DNA from: JAPPLB01 sp965218555
Lineage (GTDB): Bacteria; Acidobacteriota; Terriglobia; Bryobacterales; UBA6623
Assembly: GCA_965218555.1 (NCBI GenBank)
Contig: OZ244625.1
Location: forward strand, 1,116,001-1,180,000
Direction of reading: 5' to 3'
DNA length: 64,000 nucleotides
In this document: in pieces, positions 1 to 8,620 of the stretch
How positions within the stretch are numbered: position 1 is the first letter of the stretch
How the letters are laid out: every line of letters begins with the position of its first letter
The notes under the pieces: generated by a model
Told to the model about the DNA's origin: nothing
The model's input: only the letters and a program-made list of their open reading frames with translations
Database searches by the model: none
Position numbers and translations under genes: made by a program

Positions 1-270
1 GCGGGCCGTCGTGAGATGCCGATCGAGGCAGTTGTAGCTCATGTTCGTCTTGCCGCCGACAAACCATTGTGCGAACGGAGCCTTCCATACGAGCGTCTTC
101 TCCCAAGGCTTGAACCAGTGGAGTTCCCGCTTGGCAAGATTGCTCCAGAACGATTCCGGATCACGTTGGGCTTGGTCGTAGAGCCTCTTGTAAGCCGCCA
201 TGCTTCCGACGGCGGCGTTCTTGGCGAAATCCTTGGGAGGTTTGTGGGGGCTAGGCTTAGCAGCAGGCAT
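1..270 (-). CDS. acs: Acetyl-CoA synthetase, N-terminal part (cut by window edge)
   Basis: The first 90 codons of an AMP-forming acetate:CoA ligase, which makes acetyl-CoA from acetate, ATP and CoA in the cytoplasm. The N-terminal ACS cap region is recognisable: a YKRLYDQAQRDPESFW segment is followed by LHWFKPWEKTLVW and then FVGGKTNMSYNCLDRHL, the usual order in the family. The ATG at 268-270 has GGAG nine bases upstream, which supports this start. The gene runs off the left edge, so the AMP-binding and catalytic domains cannot be examined. Family assignment is firm from the N-terminus; substrate (acetate versus propionate) is inferred. Confidence 0.88.
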   Translation of the reverse strand, partial: MPAAKPSPHKPPKDFAKNAAVGSMAAYKRLYDQAQRDPESFWSNLAKRELHWFKPWEKTLVWKAPFAQWFVGGKTNMSYNCLDRHLTTAR

Positions 271-407
271 TCAATGGATCTCCAACGGGGATTCAGAGCC
301 TTCGAAAGGGATCATTCTTGGGGATTTCCAAGGGTTTCAGGGCTCGAACGAATTTCAACAATATACAACAGGGCCTTGGCCATCCGCAGCGGCGGAAAGA
401 AGGCTCG

Positions 408-1619
408 TCAACTCAGGACCTCGTAGAGGCGCGCGGCGACGGTTTCGGCTTCTCCGGGCTGCATTTGCCAGACGGAGATGCGAACGCCGTTGTCGCCTCC
501 GCCGGAAATGGCGATGGCGGGCTCGCCGTTGAGCAGCTCGTCGATGACTTGTCGGGGTGATTTGCCGACCGTGCCTTCATCCCAGCGAACGGTGACGTGC
601 GGAATGCGGTTGGCAATGGGCGGGACATCGATGTCGCACTCAACCGTGCTGATGCCGTTGACCGTATCGATTATATGCGCCGCCCGGCGATCGAGTTCCT
701 TGCGCTCGGCATCGTGATCGATGCGCAGGTAGCGCTCCACGGCCGCAACGAGGCCCATGATCTCCTCCTTGCCGACTTTCATGCCGCGCCCGATGCCCCC
801 GCGGGGGCTGATCGACATCCAAGCGGCGTCGATGAGGTCCTCCCGGCCCAACAGCAGGCCGCTGGCCTGGGGCCCGATCAGTCCCTTGCCTCCGGAGAAG
901 ACGACAAGGTCGAAACCTTCGTCGACATAGCCCTTAAGGCGTTCCATGGGAGGGACGTCGGCAGCCGCGTCATTGAGCGTGGGGACACCGTGTTTCTTGG
1001 CGACCTCGATCCATTCGGCGCGCTTGATTTGGCCGTCCGGGTCCGCTTTATTGAGAAAGAACATCATGGCGGTCTTGTCACTGATGGCGTTCTCGAGTTC
1101 CTCACGGGTCTCGACCCATGTCGTCCGAGCGCCGGTGAGCCACATCTGCGCTTCATAGCCGCAACGGTGCGCTTTCTGCGAGATGATCTCGTTCGGAACG
1201 TCGGTGACGTCGGGGAGTTGAGAGGCCTTCTTGCGATCGCCGCGGTGCAAGCAAGCCGCGGTTCCGCAAGTGATGGCCGACGCCGCCCCGCAAGCAATCA
1301 TCGCGGCGGGCACGCCGATCATCTCGGCAATCTTCGCGCCGGCTTTTCGTTGGAGGTCCGGTAAGCTCACATGGCTCGTCGCCGCATCGACCATGGCGGC
1401 GACGACTTCCGGCGGCATGATGGAACCGCCGAGGACCGTGACCGTCCCGCGGCCGTTGATAACGCGGCGGACGCCCAAGTCTTCGTAGGTGATGGTCGCC
1501 GGAGCGCCGCCGGCCGACTGCTCCTGATCAGCACATCCCGTTGTGCCGGCGGCGGTGGTGAGCGCGGCGGCCGCCGCGGTGTTCTGAAGGAAGTTTCTGC
1601 GAGTGGACGATTGGGCCAT
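408..1619 (-). CDS. Tat-exported SelA-like PLP-dependent (fold type I) protein
   Basis: 403 residues. The N-terminus carries a twin-arginine signal (STRRNFLQ followed by an Ala/Thr-rich stretch) ending near a Cys (TTGC), so it could be a Tat lipoprotein. The mature part has the SelA/D-glucosaminate-6-phosphate ammonia-lyase-like layout: an early GRGTVTVLGGS segment, a Gly/Ala-rich cofactor loop (MIACGAASAITCGTAA), an NDAAAD segment where the PLP-ring Asp is expected, and FSGGKGLIGPQASG, whose Lys is the expected Schiff-base residue. I start at 1619 because AGGAGAG lies about six bases upstream; an in-frame start at 1694 has no such site. Selenocysteine synthase itself is cytoplasmic, so a true SelA role is unlikely. 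An exported lyase or aldolase on amino sugars or amino acids is the better guess; the substrate is unknown. Confidence 0.8.
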   Translation of the reverse strand: MAQSSTRRNFLQNTAAAAALTTAAGTTGCADQEQSAGGAPATITYEDLGVRRVINGRGTVTVLGGSIMPPEVVAAMVDAATSHVSLPDLQRKAGAKIAEMIGVPAAMIACGAASAITCGTAACLHRGDRKKASQLPDVTDVPNEIISQKAHRCGYEAQMWLTGARTTWVETREELENAISDKTAMMFFLNKADPDGQIKRAEWIEVAKKHGVPTLNDAAADVPPMERLKGYVDEGFDLVVFSGGKGLIGPQASGLLLGREDLIDAAWMSISPRGGIGRGMKVGKEEIMGLVAAVERYLRIDHDAERKELDRRAAHIIDTVNGISTVECDIDVPPIANRIPHVTVRWDEGTVGKSPRQVIDELLNGEPAIAISGGGDNGVRISVWQMQPGEAETVAARLYEVLS

Positions 1620-1740
1620 CTTTGACTCTCCTGGGGCTCGGCTTTCGCTTTCGTCCGGCCATCGGGCAGGCGGAGACAGCCGGAAGCGCTGCAATTCCGG
1701 CCAAAAAAGAGTCGGATTCCTTGAAAGCAGAGGAGATTAA

Positions 1741-2226
1741 TTGTACCTTGATTCCATGGCATCCCGCAGTCTCAACAAAGTTATGCTGATCGGGCATCTT
1801 GGCAAAGATGCCGAAACCCGCTATACCCAGAGCGGTACGGCGGTCACCAGTTTCACGCTCGCGACCAGCCGGCGGCACAAGAACCAGCAGACGGGCGAGT
1901 GGCAGGAGGACACCGAGTGGCACGACATTGTCCTCTGGAAAGCCGAGAACCTGGCCAACTACCTACAGAAAGGGAAGCAGGTGTATGTCGAGGGCCGGCT
2001 TCAGACGCGCAGTTGGGAGGACCAAAGCGGCAACAAGCGTTATCGCACCGAAGTGATCGCCGATCCCTTTGGCGTGATCCTGTTGAGTGGGCGCGACGGG
2101 TCGGGTGAAGCGTCTGCCGGTGGCGGAAACCGCCAAGCGGCTCGAGGCCGTCCCGAGGCCGCGAGTGGAGGAGGCGGAGACGACTTCGGCGGCCAAGGAA
2201 TCACCGACGACGACGTGCCGTTCTAG
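1741..2226 (+). CDS. ssb: Single-stranded DNA-binding protein
   Basis: SSB coats single-stranded DNA in replication, repair and recombination. The OB-fold is clear: SLNKVMLIGHLGKDAETRYT at the N-terminus, the WHDIVLWKAENLANYLQKGKQVYVEG core, and the RTEVIAD strand. It is followed by a Gly/Arg-rich disordered linker and an acidic tip ending DDDVPF, which binds partner proteins. Length is usual for the family. AGGAG at 1731-1735 lies five bases before a TTG codon at 1741, which I take as the start; the ATG at 1756 gives the more usual N-terminus (MASRSLNK) but is about 20 bases from that site. Divergent from the PLP-protein gene, with the promoter region presumably shared. Confidence 0.93.
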   Translation: MYLDSMASRSLNKVMLIGHLGKDAETRYTQSGTAVTSFTLATSRRHKNQQTGEWQEDTEWHDIVLWKAENLANYLQKGKQVYVEGRLQTRSWEDQSGNKRYRTEVIADPFGVILLSGRDGSGEASAGGGNRQAARGRPEAASGGGGDDFGGQGITDDDVPF

Positions 2227-2287
2227 ATTCCGGCCGGGCAGGTCGGCTTCGATCCGGAGTCACCATGTTGGCGACAAGGGCTGAGCG

Positions 2288-3721
2288 ATGAACACGCATT
2301 GGCATCCCCACCACGGGCCGTTTTCTCGTCGCGACCTGTTGAGGCTGAGCGGCGCGGGCTTCGGCCATCTGGCGTTGACCGGACTTCTGGGGCAGGAGGC
2401 TCTCGCGTCCGCCAAGGTGCCGGGCGCGGACCGCGAACAGCCGCTGGCTCCGAAGCAGCCGCACTTCACGCCGCGCGCGAAGAGAGTCATCTTCCTGTTC
2501 ATGCACGGCGGCCCCTCGCAAGTTGACACGTTCGATTACAAGCCGCTGCTCCAACGCGACCACGGCAAGCCGCTGCCTTTCGAGCGCCCGAAAGTTGTTT
2601 CAAGCGAAACGTTCAATCTGCTGAAGTCCCCCTGGGAGTTCAAGCAATACGGTGAAAGCGGCGCCTGGGTGAGCGACCTGTTCCCTGAGTTCGCTCAGCG
2701 CGTCGACGAGGTGTGCTTCATCAAGTCGATGCACGGCTCGAACTCGCGGCACGGCGGGGCGCTGCTTGAGTTGCATACGGGAAGCGATACCTTCGTGCGT
2801 CCCAGCATGGGTTCGTGGATCACCTATGGACTTGGCTCGGAGAATCAGAACATGCCGGGCTTCATTACGGTGAGCCCGACGCAGAGCCACGGAGGCGCGA
2901 ACAATTACGGGTCGGCCTTTCTGCCGGCGCCTTATGCGGGCACGTCGATCGGCGCCGTCGGTACACCCGCTCGTGATGCGAAGATCCCGTTCATCACGGC
3001 GAAGACGCCACGCGATATCCAGCGGATGGAGTTGGATTTCATCCGTGAGATGAATGAAGACCATCTCGAACGGTCGGGCCCCGATGCCGCGCTCGAAGGC
3101 CGCATCGAGTCGTTCGAGCTGGCGTTCCGGATGCAGACCGAAGCCCCGGAGTTGCAGAACCTGGCCGGTGAATCGCCCGCGACGTTGAGCCTGTATGGCA
3201 TCGACGATCCGATGACCGAAGACTTCGGGCGGCAGTGCCTGATGGCTCGTCGTTTCGCCGAAGCGGGCGTGCGGTTCGTGCAGGCCAGCCACAGCTACAA
3301 GTGGGACCAGCATTCCCGGCTGCACCGCGATCATGAGCAGAACGCCCGCGAGGTCGACCGCCCGATCGCCGGGCTGTTGAAGGATCTGAAGGCGCGCGGA
3401 TTGCTCGCTGACACGCTAGTTCTGTGGGGTGGGGAGTTCGGGCGCACGCCGACGGCGCAAGGCTCCGACGGCCGCGACCACAATCCGGAAGCGTTCACGA
3501 TGTGGATGGCGGGGGCGGGCGTGAAACCTGGGTTCAGCTACGGCTCGACGGACGACTACGGGTACTACTCGGTGGAGCCGAAGGTGCACTTCCACGATCT
3601 TCACGCAACGATCCTGCACATCCTGGGGTTAGACCACACACGGCTCACGTACCGCTATGCCGGGCGGAACTTCCGCCTGACGGATGTTCACGGCAACGTG
3701 GTTCACGATATTCTCTCCTGA
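2288..3721 (+). CDS. DUF1501 protein, Tat-exported sulfatase-fold
   Basis: 477 residues. A twin-arginine signal (FSRRDLLRLSG, then a hydrophobic stretch ending ALASA) precedes a DUF1501 domain. Family hallmarks are the RVIFLFMHGGPSQVDTFDYKP strand near residue 65, TLVLWGGEFGRTPTAQG followed by GRDHNPEAFTMWMAGAGVK, and the C-terminal HDLHATILHILGLDH segment. DUF1501 proteins share the alkaline phosphatase/sulfatase fold but their reaction is unproven. In Planctomycetes and Acidobacteria they normally sit next to a DUF1549/DUF1553 cytochrome-type partner; none is adjacent here, since ssb lies 61 bases upstream and a transporter downstream. Exported or periplasmic location follows from the Tat signal. 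Confidence 0.88.
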   Translation: MNTHWHPHHGPFSRRDLLRLSGAGFGHLALTGLLGQEALASAKVPGADREQPLAPKQPHFTPRAKRVIFLFMHGGPSQVDTFDYKPLLQRDHGKPLPFERPKVVSSETFNLLKSPWEFKQYGESGAWVSDLFPEFAQRVDEVCFIKSMHGSNSRHGGALLELHTGSDTFVRPSMGSWITYGLGSENQNMPGFITVSPTQSHGGANNYGSAFLPAPYAGTSIGAVGTPARDAKIPFITAKTPRDIQRMELDFIREMNEDHLERSGPDAALEGRIESFELAFRMQTEAPELQNLAGESPATLSLYGIDDPMTEDFGRQCLMARRFAEAGVRFVQASHSYKWDQHSRLHRDHEQNAREVDRPIAGLLKDLKARGLLADTLVLWGGEFGRTPTAQGSDGRDHNPEAFTMWMAGAGVKPGFSYGSTDDYGYYSVEPKVHFHDLHATILHILGLDHTRLTYRYAGRNFRLTDVHGNVVHDILS

Positions 3722-3824
3722 CAGACCGGCCTCGGGTCTCAGAGGCGGAGAGCCGGCCGGGCACGTACTCCGCGCCTGCGCATGACGACGCGGGCGTTCC
3801 CTGTTACGCTGGTCCGTTTGTCTC

Positions 3825-4667
3825 GTGGAACCTCTTGTCATTGCGCTCATCCTGCTCTCGGCTCTGCTGCATTCGGGATGGAACACGCTGGTCAAGCAGA
3901 AGGGTGACCCGCTGGTGATGTTGGCGTCGGTCGCCGGTGCGGCGACGTTGCTGTCGCTGCCGGTCGTGCTGTTTCTGCCTTTCCCGGCCGCAGGGATTTG
4001 GTCCTATCTGCTTGTATCAATGGCGCTGCACACGATGTATAACCTGTTCCTCTATGCCGGTTATCGTCACGGTGACCTGGGTCAGGTCTATCCGATCGCG
4101 CGCGGAGTTGCTCCGCTGATCGTCGCGGGCACTGCGCCGTTCGTGGCCGGTGAAACGTTGACGACGACGGCGCTCACCGGAGTTCTTCTGATTGCCGGCG
4201 GCGTCGCGAGCCTGGCGTTTTTCGGCGCGGCGGCGCTCCGCGAGAATCCCCGTCCCGTGCTGTACGCCCTGGGGGCGGCGTTGTTCATCGCAGCTTATAC
4301 CACGACGGACGGATTGGGCGCCCGTCTCGCTGAATCGCCGCACAGCTATATCGCTTGGCTGTTCGTGCTCGACGGGGTTCCCATCGGCCTCATCACCTTG
4401 GGGCTGCGCGGGCGAGTCGCCCTCGACTGGATTCGAAACCATTGGATCCGAGGGACGGCGGGTGGGGCCATGTCGGTTGTCGGCTACTGGCTGATCGTCT
4501 GGGCGCTCAGTATCGGCGCCCTGGCCCCGGTGGCCGCGCTTCGCGAGGTCGGTGTCATTTTTGCGGCCATCCTTGCGTCAGTCGTGCTCAAGGAGCGCTT
4601 CGGGCCCCGCCGGACGGTGGCGGCTTGCGTTGTCGCTGCGGGCGCGATGCTGCTGCGCCGGAGCTAG
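3825..4667 (+). CDS. EamA/DMT-family transporter
   Basis: 280 residues, almost entirely hydrophobic, with about ten predicted membrane helices arranged as two five-helix EamA repeats. The second repeat ends with the typical GALAPVAALREVGVIFAAILASVVLKERFGPRR segment, in which a charged turn precedes the last helix. The DMT superfamily moves metabolites or amino acids across the inner membrane; the substrate cannot be read from sequence. The start is GTG at 3825, giving MEPLVIALILLSALLHSGWN. No good ribosome-binding site is visible, so the start is less certain than the family. Confidence 0.85.
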   Translation: MEPLVIALILLSALLHSGWNTLVKQKGDPLVMLASVAGAATLLSLPVVLFLPFPAAGIWSYLLVSMALHTMYNLFLYAGYRHGDLGQVYPIARGVAPLIVAGTAPFVAGETLTTTALTGVLLIAGGVASLAFFGAAALRENPRPVLYALGAALFIAAYTTTDGLGARLAESPHSYIAWLFVLDGVPIGLITLGLRGRVALDWIRNHWIRGTAGGAMSVVGYWLIVWALSIGALAPVAALREVGVIFAAILASVVLKERFGPRRTVAACVVAAGAMLLRRS

Positions 4668-4856
4668 AGAGTTGCGGCAATCGCGTTCCGGCCGTCGCAG
4701 ATCGGGTGTAAACGCATACGATTCTCGTTAGCACCGAAGAATTCGAAAACACCATCAGGAACCTGCTGTGACGAGCGGGCGCAGTTCCAAGGCGCGAGCG
4801 CTCCGGGCGCCCCCGGACCCACCACCGGCGCCTCTTTGCCGATCAACCCGCCGCGC

Positions 4857-7286
4857 CTATTCCCGCATCAGACGCCGCACTGACCGCAGGCGGCTTTTGA
4901 GCTCGTTGCTCATCGTGACGAACTCGTTCTCGTCGTAGATGACTCTGGGCGTGATCAGGATGATGAGTTCCGTCTTTTGCTTCGAAGAACTCGTGAATCC
5001 GAAAAGACTACCTAGAATGGGGACTTTCCCGATGAGCGGGACACGGCTCCGGCTATAGAGGTCGGTTTCTGAAATGATGCCGCCAATCGCCACTGTATCG
5101 CCATCGGCCATTGTGATTTGCGTGCTCACGTTGCGGCGCTCGATGCTGGGCGAGGCGATGGCTCCGCTGGCTGGCAGCGGCACGCTCACTTCCTGGTTGA
5201 TCATCAGCGTCACGATTCCCGAGGCGTTTACGCGAGGCGTGATCGAAAGAGTAACGCCGGTTTGCACGTTGGTCACGGTGTTTGTAAAGAGAGAAGAGCC
5301 ATCCTGTTGCGTACCGGCCGCCAAGGCTTGCGAGGCTAGGGTCGGGACCGATGTACCCACGGTAATCGAAGCCGGGATATTGTCGGTGGCGATGATCGAC
5401 GGGGCAGAGATGATGCGGCTGCGGCCGTCCGATTGAGTCGCATTGAGAATCGCCGCCAACTCCCGCGTGTTTCCGACAAGTGCCCCGAGAGTGAGATTGA
5501 ATTGCCCGACGTAGTCAAAACCAGCGGTGAGTTTGCGTGTTGAGAGGTTCGTCTTGCCCTTTTCGCGCAGCATTGCGGAGACACCGCTCGAGAAGGCGCC
5601 CTCGAGCGCCACCTCGTAGATCTTCGCGTCGATCAAGACTTGGCGAGGCGGGAAATCCAATTGTTGGAGAGTCTTGTGGACAGTCTCCCACTCTTGCTTC
5701 GTCGCCTGCACGAGGATCAGATTATTCACTTCATCCGGGACGATCCGAATGGAGTTTGTGTAGGCCTGCAAAAGGGGATCGGCGGTTTGCGTTCCCAAGA
5801 ACTCACCGGTTTGATCGGTGGCGCCCGCCTGCGGTTGCGGAACGCCCAGAGCAGCGGGCCCGCCGGGCGCCATACCGGTCGGGAGTTGAATAAAACCGCC
5901 CATGCCGCCGTAACCACCGTAGCCGCGACCGCCGATCCCGCCCAGACCGAGGCCGCCCATCGCGCCTGCACCTCGACCACCCGCTCCCGGGTAGCCACCG
6001 TAGCCGCGACCACCGATCCCGAGGCTCCCCCCGCCGAGGCCACCCTCAAATCCACCGTAACCGCCATAGCCGCCGCCATAGCCGCCGCCATAGCCGCCGC
6101 CATAGCCGCCATAGCCGCCGTAACCGCCATAGCCGCCGCCGTAACCCCCGGCAAAGCCGAAGACAGGGCTGTAGAGCATCAACAGGGTCTGCGCCAGTTG
6201 GCCGGCAAGACCGTATTGAACACGATAGACAAACGTCTGGACGCCACCTGCCGCTACCGGTTGATCGAGCTTCTCGATCCACTCTTCGACTTTTTCAAAC
6301 ACTGAGGGATTCCCCGATACGACCAGAACGGAGCTGATCCGCTCGATCGGCAGGAACTGGATGCCGGGCTGCGTTTCCGTAAACAACAAGGCCTCGAAGA
6401 TCCTCGTCAGATCGTCCGCAATGGTTGACGCCAAGCTGTTCTCCACCGGGAAGAGCCGCATCCGCTGCGAGGCCATCTCTTCGGTATCGAACAATGTGAT
6501 CAGTTCCATGGTGCGGCGCATGTTACGGCTGTTGTCCAGGATCAGCAGCAGGTTGCCCTGCTCGACGACTTGAATGAGCGCGCCCGGCCCGAGGAACGGC
6601 TCGAGGACGACGGATATGTCCGACGCCGTCGTGTAGCGGAGACGGATGACGTTCAGGATCATCCGTTCGTCGTCAGAGATCTCCGCGTCTGGATCGGTTT
6701 GAGGCGAAATCGGCAGCCGTGGAATCTCGCCCGACGGGGAGATCCTGTAGAACTTGCCGATCTTCACTGCGGACACTCCGTTCATCCGAAGGATCGTTTC
6801 GAGCAGTGGAAGCAGGTCGTCGGTAGTGAGTTCGCCATACGTGTTGATCGAAACAACGCCATTTGCCAGGTTTTCCAGGCCTGGATCGAGGATATAGTTC
6901 ATATCGAGCCGACGAGCAATGAGGTCGACAACTTCCAACAGGTTGGCTTGACGCAGATTGCTGAAGCGAACCGTCGAGGGCTCGTTCGCCTGCAACTGGG
7001 GTGACGGCTGATCCGCCGGAGCGGGTTCCTGCTGCGGCGGAGCCTGCTGGCCGGCGCCCTGAGGCGGCGCTGGGGGGGCCGCCGCGGCGTCGGCGGGAGG
7101 GGTCGCGTCCGGCTCTTGCTGACCGGCGGATTGAGCCTGCGGTTGAGCCGGCTCTTGGTCGGCCTCGGCCGGTTCTTGTTGCGGAGCCGCAGTGTCCGCC
7201 GCCTGGGCCGCGGGAGTCGCGGGCTGCGGCTGCTGACCCAACAGAAGCAGCGGGATCAACAGAATGGAAATGATGGCTTTATTCAT
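4857..7286 (-). CDS. gspD: Type II secretion secretin GspD with Pro/Gln linker and Gly/Tyr insert
   Basis: 809 residues; the outer-membrane secretin ring through which folded proteins leave the periplasm. A signal peptide (about 1-18) is followed by a Pro/Gln/Ala-rich linker (19-103). The N0 domain begins near residue 104 (STVRFSNLRQANLLEVVDLIA). N1 and N2 domains cover about 205-375, and the C-terminal secretin domain covers about 545-785, with VPLIGKVPILGSLFG at 749-763 followed by the TELIILITPRV strand. Unusual is a glycine/tyrosine-rich insert at 378-466, between two periplasmic N-domain segments, rather than a short loop. It is the last gene of the T2SS operon, 27 bases after a small periplasmic-protein gene. 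No pilotin was recognised in the window. Confidence 0.93.
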   Translation of the reverse strand: MNKAIISILLIPLLLLGQQPQPATPAAQAADTAAPQQEPAEADQEPAQPQAQSAGQQEPDATPPADAAAAPPAPPQGAGQQAPPQQEPAPADQPSPQLQANEPSTVRFSNLRQANLLEVVDLIARRLDMNYILDPGLENLANGVVSINTYGELTTDDLLPLLETILRMNGVSAVKIGKFYRISPSGEIPRLPISPQTDPDAEISDDERMILNVIRLRYTTASDISVVLEPFLGPGALIQVVEQGNLLLILDNSRNMRRTMELITLFDTEEMASQRMRLFPVENSLASTIADDLTRIFEALLFTETQPGIQFLPIERISSVLVVSGNPSVFEKVEEWIEKLDQPVAAGGVQTFVYRVQYGLAGQLAQTLLMLYSPVFGFAGGYGGGYGGYGGYGGYGGGYGGGYGGGYGGYGGFEGGLGGGSLGIGGRGYGGYPGAGGRGAGAMGGLGLGGIGGRGYGGYGGMGGFIQLPTGMAPGGPAALGVPQPQAGATDQTGEFLGTQTADPLLQAYTNSIRIVPDEVNNLILVQATKQEWETVHKTLQQLDFPPRQVLIDAKIYEVALEGAFSSGVSAMLREKGKTNLSTRKLTAGFDYVGQFNLTLGALVGNTRELAAILNATQSDGRSRIISAPSIIATDNIPASITVGTSVPTLASQALAAGTQQDGSSLFTNTVTNVQTGVTLSITPRVNASGIVTLMINQEVSVPLPASGAIASPSIERRNVSTQITMADGDTVAIGGIISETDLYSRSRVPLIGKVPILGSLFGFTSSSKQKTELIILITPRVIYDENEFVTMSNELKSRLRSVRRLMRE
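5889..6155. repeat. Low-complexity tandem repeat encoding the GYGG-rich insert of GspD
   Basis: On the plus strand the unit is a variable CCGCCATAG(CCG) triplet repeat, most regular at about 6058-6150. On the coding (minus) strand it reads as alternating YGG and YGGG. A less regular GGRGYGGY/GLGG part extends to 5889. All length changes seen are multiples of three, so the frame is kept. Confidence 0.9.
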
Positions 7287-7313
7287 GAAGTTCTCTGGTC
7301 CGATTCACGATGG

Positions 7314-7808
7314 CTATCGCTGGTCGTCGTTCGCGTCAATCTGTTTCGCCTCGACGCCGGCCGGAGCGGCTTCCGACGAAGGCTCCTGCTGTTCGTCCGG
7401 TTCGTCTTGAGCTTGTTTGGCTTGAGCTTGCCTGGCTTGATGAGCGCGCAGAATTTTCTGCTCCATGGGCGTCAACAGGGAACGCTTCCGCGTCCATGTC
7501 CGGAGCCCAAAGGGCGTACGATGCTTGAAGACGATCGTGTCTTCTTTTTCCTCGATGTCCAAAAAAGGCCGAGGATCGCGCTTTGCTTGGCTTTGTTTGA
7601 GAAGTTCCAGCAACCGTTCGAATGCACCGCCTTGCGTTACGATGGACGATGAATCCTTCGCTTCGGATGATGGCTTCTCACTCTTCGATGCGGGAGCGGA
7701 CGTATTCGCGCGGGTTCGCTCGCGCTGCTCTGCGGTCACTGACGGGGCGCTCAGCAGACCGGCCAACACGATCAACACCAGTTTCCCGCCATGCTTTGAG
7801 GCTGTCAT
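7314..7808 (-). CDS. Small periplasmic protein of the T2SS operon, unknown function
   Basis: 164 residues with a signal peptide (KLVLIVLAGLLSAPSVTA), a Lys/Ser-rich spacer, a helical AFERLLELLKQSQ segment, then DIEEKEDTIVFKHRTPFGLRTWTRK and a Gln/Ala/Glu-rich, probably coiled tail. The TPFGLRTW motif closely matches TPFGTRSW at the end of the preceding GspC-like protein. The ATG at 7808 overlaps the upstream stop as ATGA and has AAGGAG five bases ahead; a longer in-frame start at 7826 is less likely. It sits between gspC-like and gspD, so a role as adaptor or secretin chaperone is inferred. I do not recognise a named family. Confidence 0.72.
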   Translation of the reverse strand: MTASKHGGKLVLIVLAGLLSAPSVTAEQRERTRANTSAPASKSEKPSSEAKDSSSIVTQGGAFERLLELLKQSQAKRDPRPFLDIEEKEDTIVFKHRTPFGLRTWTRKRSLLTPMEQKILRAHQARQAQAKQAQDEPDEQQEPSSEAAPAGVEAKQIDANDDQR

Positions 7809-8617
7809 TGGTTCTCCTTTTCCCACCAGGATCTAGTTCCAAACGGCGTTTCCCGTGAGCGTTTGATGAAGCCCTGGTACCGCGTCCCTGCCGGGGAGTC
7901 GTCGTTGCGAGCGACGCGATAGCGCCCAGAGCCCATGTCAGCGCCGATGTTGTAATTGCCCCCGATCGCACCCGGTTGCTTGCTGGCAGGTTTCTTCACT
8001 TGCACACTCTGGGCTCGCGCCGCCGACGCTTGTGACGTTGTCATCTTCCCTCTCGAAGGTCTCGGCGTACGCCTGGAGCCGCCGGCAGACTTCGAACTCG
8101 CCCGCCTATGGCCGTCATTAGCAGGAGAGCCCCGCAGTTCGGACGGCATGGCGGCAATCTTCTCGTCCTGCCACTGGAGAAGAACCTTCTCCCCTTGCGT
8201 TCCCAGGAACGTAAAAGCGCCGACCATCTCTCCCACTTCAATCGGAGTGGCCGGAGAATCAAGGTCGGGCGACATCAGCGCAATCGGACCTTCGCCGAGT
8301 TCCATGATGCCGGCCAGGTGGGGCAGAGGCGGCCGCGATTCGGAAGGAGCCTGAAGAGGCCCGGCAACTTCGATGATCGGATTACGATCGCTCGAGAAAA
8401 GCATTCTGTCCACGATCGGAAGGTAGTCGCCTGCTCGGACGCGGTGGACGGCCGCGGGTCCGGGATAGTCCGGCACGTCCTTCACCGGCACCTGCGGCGT
8501 CAAGATGGAGTACCGCTCATAGGCGGCCCCGATGCTCGCATACAAGCCTGCGGCCGCCGCCACCACGAGGACCGCCAGCACTACGTTCAACGCGAGAAGC
8601 TTCTTGTTCTTGACCAT
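7805..8617 (-). CDS. GspC/PilP-like inner-membrane T2SS protein
   Basis: 270 residues. One membrane helix at about 8-28 follows a short basic N-terminus, giving a periplasmic body. The segment LPHLAGIMELGEGPIALMSPD, followed by a VGEMVGAFTFLGTQGEKVLLQW hairpin, resembles the HR (homology region) beta domain of GspC and PilP, which binds secretin N0. A long basic Ser/Lys/Arg-rich linker leads to a C-terminal RSRETPFGTRSWWEKE motif. Placed right after gspM (three-base gap) and overlapping the next gene by ATGA, it fits the job of linking the inner-membrane platform to GspD. There is no PDZ domain, unlike proteobacterial GspC. Role inferred from context and the HR-like region. Confidence 0.72.
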   Translation of the reverse strand: MVKNKKLLALNVVLAVLVVAAAAGLYASIGAAYERYSILTPQVPVKDVPDYPGPAAVHRVRAGDYLPIVDRMLFSSDRNPIIEVAGPLQAPSESRPPLPHLAGIMELGEGPIALMSPDLDSPATPIEVGEMVGAFTFLGTQGEKVLLQWQDEKIAAMPSELRGSPANDGHRRASSKSAGGSRRTPRPSRGKMTTSQASAARAQSVQVKKPASKQPGAIGGNYNIGADMGSGRYRVARNDDSPAGTRYQGFIKRSRETPFGTRSWWEKENQ

Positions 8618-8620
8618 CGA

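Noticed and set aside
6040..6160. Regular short repeats, considered as a CRISPR array
   Set aside because: Units are 9-12 bases, have no spacers and stay in frame as YGG(G) codons of the secretin.
5640..6305. Plus-strand open frame rich in Ala-Ala-Ile repeats
   Set aside because: It is the reverse strand of the Gly/Tyr repeat of gspD.
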